64,000 nt of DNA from the NCBI GenBank assembly GCA_014529385.2, contig CM043958.1:77626669-77690668 (forward strand), written 5' to 3'. This DNA is from Adiantum capillus-veneris. Taxonomy: Eukaryota > Streptophyta > Polypodiopsida > Polypodiales > Pteridaceae. A program made the position numbers and the translations under genes. Below, one piece after another: positions 58,902 to 64,000 of the stretch (position 1 is its first letter; every line of letters begins with the position of its first letter). The notes beneath the pieces were generated by a model. That model searched no databases, was not told where the DNA came from, and was given only the letters and a program-made list of their open reading frames with translations.

Positions 58902-59165
58902 TCATGTAAGGATTTCACTGCTATGAGCCATGGTTTGCCCTAGTAATATGCTAGACGCATTGCCCACATCCAACACTAGGAAAGAGGCCAAAATCTCCAT
59001 GCCAACCTTCATAGGTATTGGATCCACCATCCTTCTAGGTTGGGCCACGGTGTGATCAACCATTCTCAGAGTGAATGGTGCAGCTACCATGCTTAGACCT
59101 AGCTTCACTCTAGTTGCTTCTAACATGAGATTGACTTTGGCCCCTGCATCTACAATAACATCAAT
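58902..59165 (-). pseudogene. Retropepsin-like segment of gypsy relic
   Basis: Reads IIDVIVDAGAKVNLMLEATRV, then LGLSM and FLVLDVGNASSILLGQTMA. The V-D-x-G-A-x-x-N-x-M pattern with a later ILLG block is the retroelement aspartic-protease core. The active-site S/T is replaced by A (DAG). Confidence 0.7.
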
Positions 59166-59765
59166 AATTTTCTAATGCTTTGTGTCCTTGCATTCTACAT
59201 AAAGGATGGGAGCATGGTCATCCCTAATTCGCATATGATTTATTTCAAACATAGTGGTTGGCAGCCTTTCTTGGCCAACACATTCTTTACATGAGGTAAT
59301 GCTTGAGCCATTTTTCTTCATTCTACACTTCATTTATTGACTCTCCTAGCAATCTTAGTAAACGGTACCTCAATTGGAGGCTTTGATGAGCTAGTCTCCT
59401 CCTCCAAATTCATTAGCACTCTCTTTGTATTGATTTGTAGCTTGGGATTTCAATCTTCCTTCAATTCCTTGCCCATCACTTTCTTACCCTTTTCCTTAGC
59501 CAACCTAGATATGACTATAAGGAAGTCATCCCATGAAGTCTAGTTATTGTTCGTTCATGTTTAGCCTTTGGTGCTCCTTTGGTAGCTCCATATTAATTCA
59601 CATGATTTCTCCCTCATTTGTGCACTCTCAGAGACCGTCATCTTTGGATTGACCACCTATTGCTTCTTGACGTTCTCTTGAGGTATATTCTCTCACTCTT
59701 GATTAGCAGCTCAATTTTGAACTTTCTTGACTCTCATGTTCGACTGAATGTCTGCCTCATTCTAT

Positions 59766-60110
59766 GCCTTGTCTAATTCCATTTGATGAATTTTCTCCTA
59801 GAGCTGCTCTAGCTCTTTATCTCTAGCCGTCACTAACTCCTACTGCTTAGCCAACTCCTTGGTTCCTTGGGAAATTTCTTTACACGTGTCATGCCAAGGC
59901 TTGCTCCTACTAGCTATTTGGGCATTGTCTGGTCGATCTAACCTTTCTGTAGGCTATCCAAGGCTTGTCTAACTCAATCTAATGAAGTTTCTCCTAGAGT
60001 TTCTCTAGCTCTTTACCTCTAGCTATTGCTAACTCTTGTTTCTCAGCCAATTCCTTGGTTCCCTAGGCTACCTCTTTACACATCTCATGCCAAGGCTTGC
60101 ACCCATTGGT
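59766..60110. repeat. About 196-bp tandem duplication in gypsy relic linker
   Basis: CTTGTCTAA, TTTCTCCTAGAG, CTCTAGCTCTTTA, CCTTGGTTCC and CATGCCAAGGCTTGC recur in the same order about 196 bp apart. The unit would encode a K/E-rich coiled-coil-like stretch. Confidence 0.75.
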
Positions 60111-61198
60111 GAAAGCCCAAAGCTTAATTTCCTCTTGATCTGGGCTTCATATCTAGCTATTTTCTAGGCCAATTTACTCTGCTTATTCCATACATTGCCG
60201 GACTCAAAGCTCAAGCTTTTTGAATGATAGTGGCTACGTTTGAGCTCGAACTTGTGCTCTAAGCTTGAACTTTGGCTTGAGACCTAGTAATCAAAGCTAT
60301 TGTTGCGCTCACAATTTGGAAAATTGGTGGTTCCGGGGGGCACGATTGGATGCAAAGCTGGCTAGGCTTGTCGTGGCGGATGTGCACCTTTAGGGCCCGT
60401 GAAAAATGGCATTGCTTGCTGCAAGTATAAGAGTTCTCCCACCTAAAACCTAGTATGTACCCTTGCTCCTTATTGCTATAGCTAATAGCTTGGCATGAAT
60501 TTCCAGCTTCATATGTTGCCACTTGGATTCTGGGCATTTTCCTTATAGAATAGGTCTCATGGGATAGTTCTCCCATAGATACATCCTCTACTCACAGTAA
60601 TCACTTTTCTTGCACTTCGTTATGGCAGTCGTCCGCAATGTACATACCATTTGTTGTTACCTACTGCACCATCTCTTATCCCCAATAGTACTTGTAATAG
60701 TGACATGAGCTTCTTTAGCTCCTCCTTCATATCAGCAGCTACTGAGATGTTTAACACGTCCCTTATCTTTCCTTTGCTTTTAGCTTTTACCTTAGACTCA
60801 CCTGTATGAGAGTAATTTGAGATTTTGAGCTTTGCCTCTAATCTGATCGCTATCTTCACTAACTCTTTAAGAGTCTTTGTTGGGTTAGTGATTTTTTCCT
60901 TTTGGAACCCCTTTATAAAGGTATCATTCAAGAATGATACACTCATGCTGTTGTCACTTGGTGGTGTGAACATTTTCCCACTTAAGCTCCTCCACTAATT
61001 TTTGGACCTTCAATTTATTCTTCTTAATCTTATCCACCTCAATTAGTATGTCCTCATCCATTTCTCATCCTTAAATCTAAACAATAAGACTTTTACTAAA
61101 GGTTTATAAGTTGGAAAATTATTAAGCAAGTACGACCTCTCAGTCTTACCTGTTAGAGTTTGTCATGATAGTCCTCCACAAGTATGTGCCTCAATCCG

Positions 61199-61228
61199 GT
61201 CCAATGTTCAAAGGATTGAACATTGGAC
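61199..61228. repeat. Perfect 13-bp hairpin
   Basis: GTCCAATGTTCAA, loop AGGA, TTGAACATTGGAC. Isolated in non-coding DNA. Confidence 0.9.
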
Positions 61229-62411
61229 TTTGGCATCATCACTCCTTGTCCCTTTGAATTTTGACATCTTGAGCTTTGAGTCAGGCCTCCTTTTTCGCCT
61301 CGTGACCTGTCTAGGTTAATTTTGTACATCATGAATTTTTTAGTCTAAAGAGTCAGCCATTAGGATAAAAGCCCATTTTTCCTAGAATTTAGCTTCTTGA
61401 CCACATATGCATGTTTTTATGTGGTGAACATTAAAGTAAGCATATAAACAGGAATCTGTATCTCTAAACTAGCTAGAGAAAATGCCTTGTAATGCTCAAA
61501 TCGAAGCCGTCAAGCTGTAGTGATGAGGCTTTCAAAACACTCAAATATTGTTAGGGAAATTGCATAGTTAAAGTTGAGTTTCTAGCTTTACTTATAATTT
61601 CATTTCTCTAAAATGCTTCAATTCCACGAGTTGAGCAAGGAACCTAGTGGGAATGGCCATACTACCTTATAGAAGATCCAAAACATTCCAAAGTAGCTAA
61701 ATTGACTTAGAAATGTCTCCAAGATTGGAAATTCACAACCCAAAAATATTTTAAATGCGACGATACAGATTGGAGATATTCCAAGGATTTTAATTTGTAT
61801 AGACTGCTAGGAAATCTTCTAAGGATTCCAGCATGTTTTTTTGGGATAAAAATGGCTTTGGAACACTAATTATGTACCCAAAGCGTAGTTCAAGGAATGA
61901 GCCGCCTGTGTTAATCGAGGCAGTCTACTTGAATATTAATTACCTATCCTTTTTTATTATCATTTTGTGATGTCATCGAGTAGTGGCAAGTAGAGGAAAA
62001 TTTTGCGTTTCAAAAAACATTCTCTTGCCATAGCTACCAATGCTACTTTAAGACCACCACATCATTGTTTTTTACCATTATAATATACCAAAATAAATGC
62101 ATCGTGGAGATCTTATTAACCTTGACAAGGCCTAAAGGGTGGCTTTCCTCACTCGGATTTTCTCCATTCACTGAGATTATGCATGCTTCCTTGATTGGCC
62201 ATAATATTAGGGCTTGCATAATGCAATTGTTGAGTAAATTACTAAGTTTTCGAATAAGCAATTTTAAATTGATCACATATGTATTGCATTAATGCAGAGT
62301 GTGAAAATACAGTGAAAATCATTATTAGAATAACATTTAAACATGTTGAAATTTACCAGAAAAAGCATGACAAAAAGTCGACAAAATAAGTAAAAAATCA
62401 ATTTTTTGGTT

Positions 62412-62453
<42 letters not shown>

Positions 62454-63060
62454 TGGGGGTGTTGAAGCGTGCCCGGTATGTGGCCACCCAAGGTGTGGGA
62501 ATAGAGTTGCCAACAATGTCGCCTACTTGGATCTCATGAGGGCCACACTAGAGGTGACCCTTAGGATCTCGACTGAGGTAATAAATTCCCCTCCAGATAG
62601 CACTGCAAGGATCAACTTGTAAGGCTAAGCTCACCATTGTCAATCGATGGAGAAGCTCCTATCAAGCCCAACATTCATCTCCCATCCAACACCTGCTCAC
62701 TCTTCACTCTAAATTTCCTTACGCTCATCATCTCATATTCATCCTCTCTGTAATAAGCCTTAATAAGGCATGGAAAATAATATATCTATGTTTCACTATC
62801 TGTCTCTCTCAGCTCTAAGTTAGTTAATTTACAGTTGTTAAATTGATTCAATAATCTTCACATTAGAGTTATTTCACACACATGAAGTATTGGTGGAGTT
62901 GACGCGCTAAAAAACATCATTATCAACGAAGTGAAGATGGATAGAATACCATCTACGATTGTCAATAAACGCCGAATCAAAATAAGGTGATGTTGCTATG
63001 TAGCAAATGGATCAAACAAAGACCATAACAAAAAGATATGATTAGGTACTTTTGAGTATC
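61229..63060. other. Non-coding stretch with T12G30 tract
   Basis: No gene recognised. T12 (62410-62421) is followed by 30 G (62422-62451) and then GTTTGGGGGTG-like sequence. The rest is AT-rich with only short open frames. Confidence 0.6.
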
Positions 63061-63077
63061 TTTAGTATACTATTAAC

Positions 63078-63413
63078 ATGAATATCGAGTACCCTGCTAA
63101 ACTTATGGACGCTACACCATCCGCCATCGCAAGTGTAACAAATGAAAACCTAATCCAGAACCTCATCAAACAACCTCAACAAAGTAATCATATGTTGATG
63201 GCAAATCAAAAAATGCAAACACAAAAAATATTGGTGCATAAAGAAAGAAATCATGACAAGTGTATTTGCCCTAAGTCATGTTTTGGGTTGCAAACGAAAG
63301 ATGTGCTACCATGGCTAGACCATTTCAAAAATATGGCCACCCGTCATGACCGGGATAGCTCTCAAAAAATAGCAAAAGTGCACATAATTCTTAAAGGGTT
63401 GGAAGCTACCTAG
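63078..63413 (+). other. Gag-like ORF, 111 codons
   Basis: ATG-initiated plus-strand ORF: a polar N-terminus (NLIKQPQQSNHML), a CICPKSCFG segment, then DVLPWLDHFKNMATRHDRDSSQKIAKVHIILKGLEA. The last block resembles the start of retrotransposon Gag capsid regions (a W-L-x-x-F ... A ... L-x-G-x-A spacing). It ends at a TAG with no continuation, so it is a fragment. Could also be chance; no partner domains follow. Confidence 0.35.
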
Positions 63414-64000
63414 GTTGGGAGAGGATGCCGCGTGCGGGGGGAGAGAGAAGGAGAGACTCGTGTGTGAATATCCACGGCACGGAGCAGGTTGCAGTCACAG
63501 CTGTGGCATCTCTCTCTCCCTCTCTCTCTCTCTCTCCCCCCCCCCGCTTCTCCTTCTAGGTCAAGTGTGCAGAACAGAGATAGCTTGGGTGCACGACAGA
63601 GAGTGGTGGCGAGTGTGTGTCCACTCAGCAAGCAACAGAGCCGAGCTCGGCTTGTAGATGTAGCAGCGATGACGAGCGGCAAGGCCTAAGCACTGTGCTG
63701 GCATGGATTGACGCGCAGGGTCATGTCAATGGCTTATGCCTGCTATCGTTCACATGGTTGCGCAGTGGTAGGCTCGTACAATGGTCACCAGGAGAGTAGA
63801 CGACGGGCTAAGGTCTCCATGGGAGTTCGGGGTGAGGGGGATGATGTGGACAGCCAGGTAGTTGCATCCAGTTTGGTTCGATTCATAGCGTTCGAAGGGA
63901 GGCTCTCCCTGGAGGATTGAAGGAATCTATATAGATTCTTTAATAAAGGGAGAGCGAGTAGTAGTAGTAGGTAGTAGAAGTCTTGGCCTATATTAGTAGA
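63414..64000. other. GC-richer terminal stretch, no gene assigned
   Basis: Contains (CT)n at 63510-63536 and (AGT)n-like units near 63957-63980. Several overlapping open frames exist on both strands but none carries a recognisable motif. May be the leader of a gene or element beyond the window. Confidence 0.4.

Larger units (their letters stand above)
58902..61080 (-). mobile_element. Ty3/gypsy relic: gag C-terminal part, linker, protease
   Basis: Minus-strand order is a gag-like segment (60973-60620, with ELVKIAIRLEAKL and VGNNKWYVHCG), a further segment ending SATIALITRSQAKVQA (near 60265), a charged linker (LAKEKGKKVMGKELKED near 59470-59520), then a retropepsin. Frames are interrupted throughout. 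No LTR or RT was recognised, so it is an internal fragment. Confidence 0.6.

Overview
The window is nuclear DNA from a land plant with a large, repeat-laden genome. The evidence is one intact spliced nuclear gene for a plastid carotenoid enzyme (zeta-carotene desaturase, ZDS) with GT-AG introns, plant-type Ty1/copia and Ty3/gypsy elements primed by initiator-Met tRNA, and very long (AG)n, (TG)n and (AGT)n microsatellites. The repeat style and gene-poor layout would fit a fern or other non-seed vascular plant, but that is a guess. No rRNA, tRNA, CRISPR array or bacterial-type operon was seen.

Layout. 1-5.3 kb: a decayed Ty3/gypsy element on the minus strand that runs off the left edge. 5.8-14.4 kb: a non-autonomous LTR element (E1) carrying a younger Ty1/copia element (Copia-1, 8812-14026, TSD CAAAG) that landed in a duplicated leader. 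15.2-16.1 kb: a plus-strand copia relic. 17.3-23.5 kb: ZDS on the minus strand, 13 exons encoding 591 residues, with a retroelement relic in its large sixth intron. 24-28 kb: microsatellite-rich DNA without a recognisable gene. 27.9-29.3 kb: a LINE-like copy with ORF1 and a 3' tail but no ORF2.

29.4-58.6 kb is the most unusual part. It holds three related retroelements, all on the minus strand, with long direct repeats of about 1.7-2.4 kb (A/A', B/B', C/C') around a body of up to 3.9 kb. The two full bodies encode a reverse transcriptase (DIT.CY..(I/V)P, GIPMG, YMDD motifs). No protease, integrase, tyrosine recombinase or recognisable GIY-YIG endonuclease was seen. Every repeat/body junction is a (TG)n tract. 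Each direct repeat has a sense-strand TATA box followed at once by a hairpin whose arms change together between subfamilies, and each body ends in a second hairpin with a compensatory base-pair change. The B element is inserted at the TG junction between repeat A and body 2. The third copy has lost its RT but keeps the 5' ORF and 3' hairpin. The set-up best resembles endonuclease-less Penelope-like elements, but the family is not settled.

54.4-58.1 kb: a second copia (Copia-2, TSD CATAC) inserted into repeat C'. Like Copia-1 it lacks the integrase catalytic core. 58.9-61.1 kb: a Ty3/gypsy gag-protease relic. 61.1-64 kb: mostly non-coding DNA with a perfect hairpin, a T12G30 tract and a gag-like ORF. 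Only ZDS looks like a working host gene; all else is mobile DNA in various states of decay.
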